Assembly: GCA_004352715.1 (NCBI GenBank)
Contig: SCFE01000023.1
Span: 1,808,101 to 1,872,100 of the forward strand
DNA from: Hofstenia miamia
Lineage: Eukaryota > Xenacoelomorpha > Acoela
Direction of reading: 5' to 3'
Length of the DNA: 64,000 nucleotides
Shown: positions 33,185 to 47,400 of the stretch, one piece after another
How positions within the stretch are numbered: position 1 is the stretch's first letter
Layout: each line of letters begins with the position of its first letter
Made by a program: the position numbers and the translations under genes
The notes under the pieces: generated by a model
Databases searched by the model: none
Seen by the model: only the letters and a program-made list of their open reading frames with translations
What the model was told of the DNA's origin: nothing

Positions 33185-35001
33185 TGTTCTTGTTCGACCT
33201 AACTATTCCTGCCGAATATCTCAACACTGGTATCGCCCATGTATTAATTGCTTTTATACTATTCTGCCCATTCAATGCTGACTTCTGTAGTACCTTCCTT
33301 ACTCTCCTATTGTATTCTTTTCTTAACCTCATCCTCATTTCCTCATGATCTGTTCTATCTTTCTCTATCACACCTAAGTACGTGTACCCCTCTTTGACTT
33401 CCTCAATCTTATCCCCACTGCTCGTCCTTAAACCATCCCCATCCAAAAACTTACCTCTAGTAATTATCACTGCCACACACTTTCCTAATCTAACTCTGAA
33501 TCTCTGCTTGCCTTCTCCAATATTTCCACTTACTTCTGCAACATCTTCCTTGAACTAGCATACATCTTCAGGTCGTCCATGTAACACAGGTGACTCACTA
33601 CTCTAACATTCTTCTCCAACTTATACCCTATACCTGTCTCCTTTAACTTTTCTGTGATGGGGTTTAAGCTAACTACAAACAACAATGGTGCTAAGTTGTC
33701 TCCCTGAAATATGCTTCGCCTAAACCTCAACCTGTGTCCGTCTATCTCAGTTTGCCAATTTCCCATCTCCATCTCTAGAAACTCATCCCATTTCCGTGAA
33801 ACTCCATTGGCCTCTAGCGTCCTCAATACTCAATACCCACCTATGTGATATGCTGTCATGCGCCTTCCTGTATTCTATCCATGCCATTCTTCTACAATTC
33901 TCCACTACTGCCTGGTCTATTAACAACTGAGCTTTTTATCCTCTCGTCTTTGTCCAACATCAATTCTGCTCCTCTGGTATCAACCTGTTCTGTTCTAAGT
34001 AACATGCCAGCCTACTTGAAATCACAGAAGTTAGCAATTTCCAAGTTGTTGGCAAACATGTTATTGGCCTGAAGTTGCTTGCCTCACTACCTGCATCTGC
34101 TCTCTTTATCTCTGGTCCCTCACTTCCCCATATATTTTCCCAGAACCTTACTGCGTCCTCACCTGCTCTAGCTGTAGCCTTTTCTCCTGCATCTAGTTCT
34201 TTGTAGAATCTTCCTTCTTGGGTCTCAAACTTCATTTTGTCTCTTGCCTGCTTGGCCCTTGCCCTATATTTTCTAAGTTTCTCAGCTTCTGCAACTAATC
34301 TCTGCTTAAGCTCTTCTCTTGCAGTTTCTATAGTCTTCCTCTTACCTACCCTGCACCTGTCCTGTATCGCCTTATTTGTCCTGATCTTCCCTAATTGCTG
34401 CCTAATCTTTGCCACTTTGTTCTCAATTCTTCAGCACCTCCCATGCGCCTGCATACACTAACCTATTTATCTCTGTTACACTCTTAGCATCTATCCTTTC
34501 TAATACTTTGTTAACCTTTGTTGTTTCTACTGTTAACTTACTTCTCTTAATGCCTCTTGGTACTGGCAACCTACTTTTGTCTTCTATTTCTTTCTTCATC
34601 CTTTCCCTGATTGCTGCCTCTGTTTCAACAGCTGTGGTTTCTTTTTTTCCCACTACTTCTGCTATTACATCTGCCACTTCATTTTCTTTTTGCTTCGTCT
34701 TTTCAGCTCTTCTTTTTCCTTATTCTCATCCAACTTCAACTTTTTTACCTGACCTGCAAGCCTCTGCTCTGTAACTTCTAATTCTGTTTCTTCTTTTTTC
34801 CATTCTTCAACATTCTCTTCCTATAACCCCTCTCATCTGGTTTGCTTTTTCCTCAACACTCCAATGATATCCTGTTCTGTGTGGATCCTATACTGCCACT
34901 ACTCGAGTCCACACTCCCGATTGTGGAGTCCGCCTGTTGGCCGGAGATTCTTCGCACCCTCTGACCATTTAAGACTTGCCGGGGACTGAGGGTTCGTAGT
35001 A
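33185..35001 (-). pseudogene. LINE family B reverse transcriptase, copy 3
   Basis: Near-identical duplicate of 17244-19060 at an offset of +15941, with the same frames, stops and YMDD box (minus-strand pieces 34677-34423, 34415-33960, 33826-33530, 33476-33185). It starts on exactly the same base as copy 2 after its gap. I noticed a single substitution (18170 versus 34111). It is best treated as the same insertion seen in a second haplotype contig. Confidence 0.8.
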
Positions 35002-35260
35002 AAAATTTGTATTGGCTCCTATAATTTCGAATAAACCGCTTGTATTTGTTAGACTTTATTTTGTTATCTCTATAAATTGTAAAATAATTTGATCTTATTA
35101 GAATTGCAAACTTTGCTGTTAGAAGCCTGCTGTAAAATTTTTAATACTATTGGAATTGTGTTACTAATGCAATATTATCCAATTAAGCTTTTTTCATACT
35201 TAAATGATAAGTACATATGAAATATTTCAAATATATAGCTGATTTCCATGTCGTTTTTAG

Positions 35261-35415
35261 AATGAATCAAGACGATCTTATTGACATTGGCGTAATTATA
35301 GGATATTTTGTAATTATATCATTAGTTGGAATTTGGACAATATGTAAACCAAATCGTGGAACTTCAAAGGGTTATTTCTTGGCGGGCAGGTGCGTATTAT
35401 TAGACTACAAATTGT

Positions 35416-35460
<45 letters not shown>

Positions 35461-38400
35461 ACCTATTATTTTTGTAAAGTTGATTTTGTTTAAAAAAAAC
35501 TTGCGGATATTCTGAAATATTTCAAAGTTTGGCATGTCGAAATAAAAATCTTTGCTGTTATATGTCGATTTTTATTCATACTTAATCTTTGAAGTATTGA
35601 CCTGATCTAATTCATTTATCGTATTCAACTGACATTCCCATTCTTCGTTACTGTCAAGTTGGTTTAAGCTTTATTTATGAATTATAGGTGCTTGATATAC
35701 TTGTTGAATCAATTCTATAACATTTTGGTTTAAAGGTAAATATAATTAAAGGATTTCGCGGCAATTCCACAAAAATGCGATCCATTTTCACTTTTGTTGT
35801 TAAAAAAATTTTATACTTTAAAACTAACATTTCTTTAGTAATCAACGTGCATTACTTCTCAATCAGGCAGCTCTTCTGATCTAAATCGAGTTATGTTACT
35901 TTATTAACTTAATAGAATTCTATCAAATATTTACTTAATCAGGTAATTTGTTGAGGTGAATGAGGAAGTATTGTCATCTCTAATGGCTGAATATTCTTTA
36001 TTTCAACATTTTGATTCTATTATCTTTATGCAAATGATGGCTCTTTCCAATGAGATATTTGTCCATTTAATTACTCTACAGCAAATTTTGACAAATCTGT
36101 CATCTCTCCTTGATTTGCTATTTATGGTTTCAATAGCTTTGTCCAATATAAAAAATTTGACAGTGTTTGCTTTTCTTATGGAATTTCCCAAAGTACATTT
36201 TGAACCGTCTCTGAGTCGAAAATTCCTATAAAACAAGGCGCCTCTCTGTTTTTGCTTAAAGAATATTAAACTGAATTGAAGTTTTTGTAAGCATTAATTG
36301 GAGCATAGAATCATTTTTCTAATAATTGTATCAATTATTTGGAATTTTATAGAGAAGCCAATATAGCGCTTTTTAAAATTATATTTTACTCAACAATGCT
36401 TGAAGAAATACTAAATGTTAAAGCTTTACAATTTATATAGCTTTTTAATTTTATTCACATTTGTACAGTTTGCTGCGTTCCAAAAATATCAGCTGATATT
36501 GACGAAAACAAATAGTTTAACAGTAATGAAACTGTTGCAAACTGTTAAATTTGAACTCAACAAAGCGCCTCTTATATTTATGTATATGTAACTGTGACCA
36601 TAGAGGTGGCATAGTTTGAATTTTTTAATATTTTTTTTGGCTTTGAAGAAGAACATTGTAATCGAGCATTATATGTATCTAGCTACAACAAATTATTCAA
36701 CAATGTAAGCATTATTTAGGTGATTAGTTGGAGTGTTACTAATAATTTGATTGAACATTTTATTAAAAAAAGTGATTTATCAAAAATTTAAGAGAAATTA
36801 TACAAAAATACACTCATATGAAAGGTGTTTTAGCGCATTTTTGTATGAAAATTCATCAATAATGCTCTTGAAATCAAGTACAAGAAGGAGGTTATTTTCA
36901 ATTCACAGTTCCCTTGAACTGTTCACGACCATCAAAGGAAAGTGCAGACGGAGACGATATTCTGGAAAAGCTCTCGCAATCTATCACGTCACAAGAGTTG
37001 AAATAATTGGAGTTCGTAGCTAACTCTTTGTGACTTAACTGCAACACCTGTTGAGAAAAATGCTGCAAACTGAATAAGGTATAAGCAAAGTTCGTGATCA
37101 AACTCATTTGAATTAGCTTCTGCAATTTTTGTGGCACAAGTTTGTAAACCGACTGGTTCCAGATAATCAATATTACGTATAATTGATATTCAACGCCTTA
37201 TAAATGGCAGTCGACAAATTGTCGATTATGCAGAGAAAAACTCGTGTATAAAAGCACTCATGAGGCTGCTGCACAGTGTCTTCTGTTGCTCCGTTGACGA
37301 TTCTGTGTTCTGACAGAAGTATGTTCAGTGGAACCTGATATTTGTTTGCCAGCATCTTATTGCTTTCAAGATTGATCTCTCTACGCTTGTAAAAGCTCTT
37401 GAGTGAGGTTATCTCCTGAACTGCATGATTTGTGCTCATTGATGGTCTTTTAGCAATTTACTAGTGCTTTAGAACAGGAAAAATCCTCATGAGAAGGCTG
37501 GCAAGATCTCCAACCAAGATCTACTCAGAACTCACGCTTATTGTTCAGTGACATCTAACTACTTTTCAGTTATGAATACTTTTCTTTCATACGTGTTCAA
37601 ATGCTCTTGCTTCTCTTTTTCAAAATATTTACTTCCAATATCACAATTTTACCCTCAATCTCATTTATCCACAAATGTTGCAGTAGGCGCAGTATTCTCG
37701 TTGTCACTTCGGTACTTTTTGAAAGAATGTTTAAATCAATCTAATTTTAGCTGACTGTTCCCGAGAAGCTCGAACTTTTGTGTCAATGCGTTGACTTTTT
37801 ACAAGGTACCAAATAAAAATTAGTAACTGAATGCTTTTTTCTCGAAATACAGTAAGCAATGTAAATTTCAGAGATTTTATAATCATACATTCCGAAATCT
37901 GTTATGCTATTGTATAGATTAACAACTTCCAATCGCTGCTATATTGTACATAACGGCTAAGTTTACAACAAGTCAATTTTTGTAGAAAATTTTAAAAAAT
38001 TATCTTATGAGTACGACTTTTTAGCACCTAAGAAATGAGCATATCTTATTTTTTGTTTATCCTGCCTCGGATACCTTGTTAAAAAAAATTGCCGTACCAC
38101 AATTACTAAGATATAGTGGTAGGGTCCTTATGATATAGGGCTGGGTTTGGCTAGGCACCAGCTTAGTCAGCTTAAATTTTGAAACGAGTTTGGCAGAGGG
38201 AAAGTATATAGACATTTGAAAGCATGAGTTAGCAATAATTCCTGAATATTTAATGTACTTGTTGGTATTCTGACGAAACTTATCCAAAGGAATAAGTGAG
38301 GTAGCAGAAAACTCTCGTAACATAACTTCTTCCCACGACTTTACGCTTACAAGTATCTCCTTAGTTTTTTCTAGCATTTTTGGTATTCAATGACATTTAG

Positions 38401-41400
38401 GAAATCAGAACACAATCTTTGTTAAAACGAGATTAAGATCTACATACTTTTCGTGTCGATAGGGTGATCTTTATTGAATGAGTCATAAATTCAGGCCTTA
38501 TAATTTGATTTTAAGAATGTACTGTAAACTTCATTTTTGTAAAACTTTATGTATCAGCAAAGATTAGAATTTTAAAATTTGGATCAAATAATTTGAGGGC
38601 GAGAGATGTAGAATTGAATAACTTTTCGATAACAGCATTACTTGAAACAATGTATACAGGCAATATGAAATCTATTCCTTAAAACAAAGCTGTTTAAGCT
38701 TGTTCCATAACCCAGATTGTATCATATCTAGTCTTTGATGTTTCTACTCTTTTAACAGCAGGTATTAGGCACGATGTGCTTTTTATTAGGGTTATTCTGT
38801 TGCTAAAAGCTTTATGTCGAGTTTGAAATGTCCAATTTCTCTAAAAATATTCTCTTTCAATCAGTTAAGTTATCGAGAAATTTGCTGATCCCTCACAAAT
38901 GTGATTTTTGTTTAATTGCAAAAATATATTTATACATTTAATCCAATCTTCCCGTCAATTTTTATGACTCATTTTATATATATTTTATTTGGTCTATTAA
39001 TATTCCAATCCTACATGGATGTACATTTCCAACTTCCGAACTTTTGGATATTCTTGGCTAATATAAAGTTTTACATTAGAGACTTTCCGTTATCAAGCGA
39101 ATTATTAATGAATCATTGACCTACGCGTTGTTTTTGGCAATCTTTCATTCAATGTACTTACCGCTTTCTAATGTACTATTTCAATTCTAATATAAATGCT
39201 ATTTTAAATTTATTTGTTCCTCGGAAGGATTGCCTATTTTCACTTTATCGTGATGTGTAAAATATGAAGTCAAACATTTTAAGAAGTAGAACTGAGATTT
39301 TGCTTCCGCACGAAGCTTTAATCCCATATACAAAGCCCTAATCGGATCACATGTGTTACTTATATTATTTTCAGTTTCAGCTAACGTTGCATGTATTATA
39401 AGTACATTCGTTGTAATCTATTGCATGTAGATTGTTATAGTTGGCAATAGATGCTGGTTTAGAAGGATAATGACTTTTTTAGAAATATCTTGTGGTGGCC
39501 TGTCGGTGCCTCACTTTTTGCAAGTAATATTGGTTCTGAACACTTCATGGGCTTGGCCGGATCTGGAGCCGCTGCTGGAATTGTTTTCGCTGCTTTTGAA
39601 ATAAATGCTATTTGGGTACTTCAGGTAAACATGTATTTAATTTTGAACTTGCATTTATCTTTACTACTTTGAGGTTTACATAAAATGTTGTAATGACACA
39701 AATGGAAAAACAGCATAAAATAGAAAGTAGTTTTCAAAATGACAACTATGTATGAATTTTGTTTGCTTATTATCGTCAACTACAAATGGGCCAATATTAG
39801 CCCAATACTAAATGTCAATATTGGTAAACATTGGCACCACTAATGGACTAAAGATGACCCAACAATGCGATGTACTTGGGACATTAGCAGTAAGGAAGGG
39901 AGTTTCAGCGCCATAAGGAGGATGAAGGCATTTCTAAGAACTACCATGACAAGATCCTATCTACTTCATGTACACAGCAAGAGGACAGATTCATCGGTGA
40001 TTCAAGTCATCGCTAATGAATTCGTTTCAGTAAATAAATACAGGCTGCAGATTTTGTGCACTTAGAAAATTGACCGTTTCATTTCGTCAATATCAATTTC
40101 GTAAATATGTTTAGAAGTTTCTTTACTATAGCTAAAATATTGTTAACCTGTTAGTGGGTGTTGACATCATATGATGTCCGAACATGTTACATTCTGTCGG
40201 CATCACATGATGAATTACTGTTTATTTGTCCGATCAGCGCTGTTATTGACATCATATGATGTTTGCAAAGATGCATGAAGCCTAGTTTCTATCTGGAAGT
40301 AAAATTATGCTAAAGTGGTGACACTGTGCATGATAATGCTCAAGTGAGTGGTCAGCATTAACAGGTTAACTGAATAGTTATTTTTTAATATTGGCAAAAC
40401 GCAACCTGTTTTTAGAATGGTATGAATCAATACTGTTTGCTGACCCTCTCAGTTCCTCCATTCGTTCCTACGTGCCTGTGAGGGAAATGATTAAAGTATG
40501 TTCCGGGATATGTTAACCTCTAGAAGTGTGCATATTTATATTTATTGAGCATTTTACATATGGGGTTAACTGAAGACGGAAGGGGTTCGACTACCCAATA
40601 AGTATTTCGTATATTACTCATCCAATCAATGCTATCTTGTAATAACTTTGCGCATTTACTTCAAAAATACATCATCATATTGCAAAATATCAAAAATTTT
40701 GCTGACGTCGCACTTATCAATGTCAGCTACGCGCAATTTCCCAAACTGAAAGCTCCCTGGTTGATCCATAGCAAGAGCTTGGTAACTTTAACTCGTTTGA
40801 AATGATATTCAATGTGCGCGAAGAGTGTTTTGACATACTATATGCATGTAAAATTTTGATTATCTGCTCAATATCTGGAATAGAAATTTAGAAAACTTTT
40901 GTCTCACATCTCCTAATCTTGATTAATTTGACTAATTTTCGCTATTTTTTGCCGAAATGTGTAAGCGCAATGTTAAGGTGTTATCGTATTTCTTAATGTT
41001 TAGATATATGTTTGATGTAATATTACCCCTTTCTCAATATAATGGGTTAAAATATATGCTAAATTCAATCAAATCTCAGTTTTTCTCACTACTTGGTATA
41101 CTCATGTGGCTCTAGAGTAGGCAACTGGATTGTGGTTGCGGACCATAGAATTTATGTTTTGGAAAAATGTAAACTTGTTTTTCTACATTAAGGCAATAAT
41201 GTTTTTTGACCTTTATTGTAACCATATTTGAAGGTCTCACACATTATTGACTTGAGGCTGTAGTAAGCTTTTTTTCATTTATTTTAATAAAACATTTGAT
41301 TTTATACAATTAAAAATGTAATTTATATATATAATTATATAATTATATAATGAGTTTGAAGGTATCTTCAAACATTACTGGCACGGTTTTACTATTGGAT

Positions 41401-44400
41401 ATCCATTATCCTTGAAATGATTATTTAATTCTATAAATTAAGGAAATTAATAGTTAATATATTTTGAGAATTTTCGAAATTTTTTCTTGTAATATTACTA
41501 CAGTGCGGGTCAAATGTGTTTGCAAGAGAGTGTTTGCCCAATATTTTTCTAAATTGCTAGTAATATGTTAAATATAATGGTTCTTCATGTATGAGAAACA
41601 ATTACAGGTCATTATTAGGTACTTTGAATATAAAAACTTTCATTAATTTTGTTTGTTTCAGATTTTTACATTTTAAGGTTTGCAAATTATTAAAAAATAA
41701 CAATTATGGCCAAAGGACAGATGCTAACGGCAAAAGAAAGACAAGAAATTGTTACACTTCTTGCAGATAACAAGTCTACATTGGAAATTTCAAAAATTCT
41801 CAAACGAGATCACCAAACTGTGAAGAGATTTGTCAATGACGGTAAGGTTGAAAAAAAGAAGCGAATGCCAAGAAGGGCAAGTAATGGACTACAACATATC
41901 TTAAGACCGATTTTCAAAAAGTACTTTGGTCAGATGTTTATTTTGAAAAAAATTATTATAGGCTTGTAAGAAATTTCGACGCAATCAAAAATTACCTATA
42001 AAATGTGAATCATCTTCTGGTTGCAAAGATACCTTAGTTCTGAAAAATTCTATTCTATAATGAAAAATAAATCATCGACAAACATTTTGGCAACGGCTTT
42101 CTAATAAATTTAATTTAGATGTTAGGCTGGTTTTTCTTACCAGTATACATGTCGAGTGGTGTGTTTACAATGCCTGAATACATGAAAAATCGATTCGGGG
42201 GACAGCGTATTCGCGTGTACTTAGCCGCAGTTGCAATGTTTGGCTATATCTTGACCAAAATCTCAGTGTCTCTACTCTCTGGCGGCATCTTCATCAAAGT
42301 TGCTTTCGATTGGAGCATCTCCACTTCTATTATCACACTTCTCATCATTACAGCCATCTACACTGTGGCAGGTTTTTCATATTTATATTATTTAAGTTTC
42401 CCAAAACCAAGCATTCTCTCATTATTATGTAATGACACTTTGATTTTGAAAGTTAGAAATTTTTTATAAAATATTTTACAGGCTTTGTTTATAACTGAAT
42501 TTTGTGAAAAAATCAATTTCCACTATGTTGGCAAAATAAAACAATTTTGGCAGCAATAGGCATCGGAGTTGGCAGAATTTCAAAGTATTAGTTTAGTGCT
42601 ATAATAATTTCATGAAGGTTAACACCGAGCTGGAGGCCTACTGTTTTAGTTTTTTCAATGGGGTTCCGATTTTTTCCAAGATTAAGTTTTTTGTATAAGT
42701 TTTAAATGTTCCTTATTCCCTGTTGGTACAGATGCATTAGAACCTGTCATCGGAGCATCGCATTCGTTGCCTTTTCGCCAGTCATTTTTTTGCCAAGATT
42801 GGGATATAGACTCCATTCGTTATGAATATCAACAGCTAACTTTTAAAATTGGACTAGTTAATACATAGGTGTCGCCAAATGAAATCCATCAGCTTCTTCT
42901 AGGAGCGTTACCAATATAGAAGCCTCCAGCATCACTTCAATTGCGTGGAATTCTCCTCATTTTCAGCGTTTTCTGATTGGACTAAAAGCGATTAGGCTCG
43001 TCTCTACATTTTGGCTCTTCTCTCCATTATCGCTCTGATTTCCATAATCGTATTGTAGAGCCTTATCGTTCTTTCATACTTGTAAGTAAATCTATTCTCT
43101 TCTGCGGTCAGTCATCTATTTTCGTACATGAAATTTTCGGTAGATAAGATCACATTGGCTCTAGCCTTAACTGTATTGTGTGACATGCACGAAACATTTT
43201 CAAAAGTTCTGCAGCTTTCATCATGTTTGAAGTATTGTCAGTTGCTACTCCTTCGCATTTCTCAACTTCAATCCTTGTCATTGTAGTAATTTTGCAACCT
43301 CCATCGCAATATTACCTCCAGAATGCTCCACATTCATCTCATTGGTTGGAATTACCCCATTGCAATAAGTGTTAAGTTCAAAATTTCGGCCAACAAAGCG
43401 TACTGTTTCCTTCAACAATTTTTTTTGGAAACTGATTTCTAAAAGTTAAAGATAAGTACGAAGTGTTCCCAGCTAAGAGATAAAGTCGTAGCCAACGTCC
43501 GGTCTCAATTATTAATAATTTGCGGTGTCAATTTTAAGCAAAATTTATTACTCGTTTGCCATTCTTATGAATAGATCACAAATTCGGTCACCAGTCTATT
43601 TAAATCNNNNNNNNNNNNNNNNNNNNNNNNNNNNNNNNNNNNNNNNNNNNNNNNNNNNNNNNNNNNNNNNNNNNNNNNNNNNNNNNNNNNNNNNNNNNNN
43701 NNNNNNNNNNNNNNNNNNNNNNNNNNNNNNNNNNNNNNNNNNNNNNNNNNNNNNNNNNNNNNNNNNNNNNNNNNNNNNNNNNNNNNNNNNNNNNNNNNNN
43801 NNNNNNNNNNNNNNNNNNNNNNNNNNNNNNNNNNTGAAAGTTGATAGCAAAATAACAGATTTATTGTGCGTGGTAGGTAAGAGGCCATGGTTTTGTTTTC
43901 TGTGAACCCAAAGGGTGAGGCAAAAACAGCACGATTTCGATCAGGCAAAGACTCTAGCGGAATTTCCGGTTTTGATTTACGCATTGCTCTTACCAATATT
44001 AATTTTTCTTTAATAAGGACGTCGGCCAAAGATACACTGTTAAAAAAATTATCTGTAGTGACGTTTAGCAATGATCCAATAAGATGTTTTGTTAGAATGA
44101 TTTGTTTTCAACGCACGCCCAAACTTTTATACAGTATTTTCCTGGTTTGGAATGCATGTAAGTATGATAACTACAGTTACCGCGAAAGGTCACCAACTGT
44201 TCATCTACTACGACAGATTTGGATACCAAATAATTATCAGTACACTTCTTCACAAACATTTGAAAAATATTTGAGATAGCAAGATAGCATCCGTTTTGTC
44301 GCCTTGCTGTAGCCACTCAATTCTAGTAACTGGATTATCAAAGCACAATGACATTCGCATCTGCTTGAAACGTCTGCAGGACATTGTTGCTCGAAAAATT

Positions 44401-47400
44401 AGAAGTCCATATTCAGCCTCCCAAAATTCGTCTATTTTTACGCGTTTTGACCGTGACATTCCAGCAGCAATTAGCAAACCAATATAAGCCATAAGGGTGT
44501 ATTTATCAATTATCGGCCAGTCGTCAAACAAAATTTGACCTCTATTGTTAGTTCGAAGCAATACCTCAGTAATAATTTAATCAGTAAAAAAGTGTATGAA
44601 AGCTTCAGGAGCAGTATTGAAAACAACGTTATCACGTACACGAGATACAGTGCTTGTGGATCATATATTATGAGAAGGTGTCCTTCCAGAAGAACGTGGA
44701 CATCGCTTTGACCACAACCATTTCCCATCGTTTGAAATAAACGAATTCTCATTATTATTATTCTCCTGATCAGCACTTCAAGTTCTATGTTCACATTCAG
44801 AAATATCAGTAGCATCATCTTCATCTATATCGATATCATCACTTTCATAATCGTCAGTTTCAACATTGTCATTAAACTCATCATCGCTTATATATCACAT
44901 TTCATTATTGTCATCTAATTCTTCCATAAATATGTTCACTAATTCTGGAGCTGCAAACTTAGCAGCCCGTGGAAAATATTAATTCAATTTTAAGTAAAAT
45001 GTGCTAAACAGACATTATATATAGCGTAAATGGCACCTTATGGTATTTTTTGACCACAGATCAAAATTGGTTGCTCAGTTCGAAAAATATATATAGCAGC
45101 AAGACGTCACAACAAGAATTTCGTTTTATAGACATTTTTACTAAAAGTCATTTAATGTGACACTGATGCGCTGTGAAGGAACGAATACTGAAGGAAGTGA
45201 AACAGTGGGGTCAAAATGACCCCCAAGGTGCCGTTCGAGTGTTAAATCATCCCTTTACAAGCAAAAGGTCGCGTAACTATACTCTTGCGAAAATTGGGCA
45301 TAAATTAAAATCTCTCTTCAAACGCTATCTTCCCTAAGCTAAATATATATAATATTCAATTTCTCATTCGTTAGTTAGTTTGCTGTCATGCTAAAATACA
45401 TATTTATTTCAAAAACTTTGTAAATACAAGCAATCTATTCCATTACCTTATGTTTCTAAAGGGTGTTGCTATTTTCTATGCATATTAAATACCTAAAAAA
45501 TAATAATAATAATATTAATAATTAATGTATTTCAGTACCTGTGGCATGGGTCGAAATGGGTCAAAACAAATAAAACAATAAACGGTTATCAAGTGTGTCT
45601 TTTGCTTATTCGCATAAAAATGATGAAGGAACTTGCTGCTCTATCAGAATGAACTCCGATGTCGTAAGTATTATATTTGCGCAGAGGATAAGGAAGCTCT
45701 CTCTCTCTGATTAGGAATGAGATAATGGATTGGGTGGGAATCTTTTTGCAATCGCTCCGCAGCAAATGGCAGTACTCCTCTCCAATTTGTAATATTGCTT
45801 ACCTGTTAATTGATTATGTCATAATAATGCGCATTACGTCAGGATAAGCCAAATCATCGTTGTGTATATAATGAAAGTTTTCTCATATGAGTTGATGTTT
45901 CGCAAAAGAAAGCTGAGAAAATGAAATTTTTTGGAGGCTTTCTTGACGATGTAGTTGCTATTTCCATTCCATTTTACATCGAACTGAAAGAAGACTCCCA
46001 AGACCCTGGTAACTTTAACTCGTTTGAAATGATATTCATTATGTTTAATTTCTAATGGTGGTTTGAAATCTGTCAAAAAGAGATATCGTTAGTTGGTGAC
46101 ATTTATTTGGGTTCAAATGTATTTCATGATCATTACACCAATCTTTCCCATTTAGAAACAGTGGCATAGCCTGACTGCTGCCGTGTTTCTATACAATGTT
46201 CCACGCTGTAATGTCGTCCACATACTTCAGTCTGTTGTAGTAGGTTATAATTAAGCTGTTTATTATAAGCAGAAACAACTAAGGACCTAGCTTATTTCCC
46301 AGTAAAACCCTGCCATGATATGTTTCCAATCAGATATCGTGTATCAGGCATACGAATGCGTTGCTTACAATTTGTTAAAGATAAGATCCAATTTATTACG
46401 TAGCTGTTAATTCCACATTCACTAAGCTTCTCTTTCAGCATAGTGTGTCTGATTAAATCAAAAGCTTTCTTTACTTCGAACAATATCGGTCTTATGTTAC
46501 AATTGCTTCCATCCAATTCACTAAATAGTTTATGATCCATATCAACTAGAGCAGTAACAGTTGATCTTCCGCACCAAACTGTTGAGGATCGAGATCAGCT
46601 AGAATCTTAGGTTTGAGTTCATTCTGGAGAATAATATTCTCAACTATTTTTGATAGTGGTGACGTCATTGAAATGGGTCTAATATCACCTGTAGGTGATC
46701 GAATGGGGCTTGTTTTTCCAAGCAGATAGTGTCGGTGGCAGTGAAGGGAGATGCATCGGCTTCCCTCACAGACATGTTAATTAGNAATAACCAAAGCATA
46801 GCCATTAACAAACTAGAAATCGAAAACAAAAATTTTATTGATAATGTTCATGCTGAACAGTTATGACATTTGATGAAACATGAAGCATGAAGGTTGGATA
46901 CTTTTTTGTCGTCACCTCGACTACGCCCAATGCACTTCGCTCGCTTACCTTCACTTGCAGGAACAACAGCCTGTATGAGCTGCCACAATTGATGCTGTTC
47001 TTGCTTGCTGAAATGGCAGCCTGTTTTACATATTAGTTAAGAAGGGTAACGGATATGCCAGTTCATAAGAATATTCTTTTAAATTCCAATTAGTGATGAT
47101 ATTGCCATCTTTGTCTGGTCCAGTTGCTTTAGCACAGTTATCTATTGATACTGAGACATCCTCTTTGTACTGAGTCGTCCATCGTCAAGAAATTGAATTC
47201 ATAATTTAATGGAAATAAGTTTATATCTTAATCACTCAAAGACTTATGAAGTCCTTGATATCTTGCATAACATAGAGCACAATTGAAACAGTTGAAATAG
47301 TTTGATGACGTTTTCTTTACCCATAAGTTTAAAATTTTACTTTATTTTTTGTTAAATAGATTAACAATCGTGAATACTTCGTTGCTTGCAATCGATCATA

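Noticed and set aside
17244-35001. A two-gene SLC5 cluster as a new functional system
   Set aside because: The fixed-size gaps, identical start base, identical microsatellite length and synonymous-only exon differences point first to unmerged haplotypes.
38057-38377. 106-codon minus-strand frame in copy B intron 1
   Set aside because: Broken by frameshifts in copy A, no family motif and no splice context; likely a chance frame.
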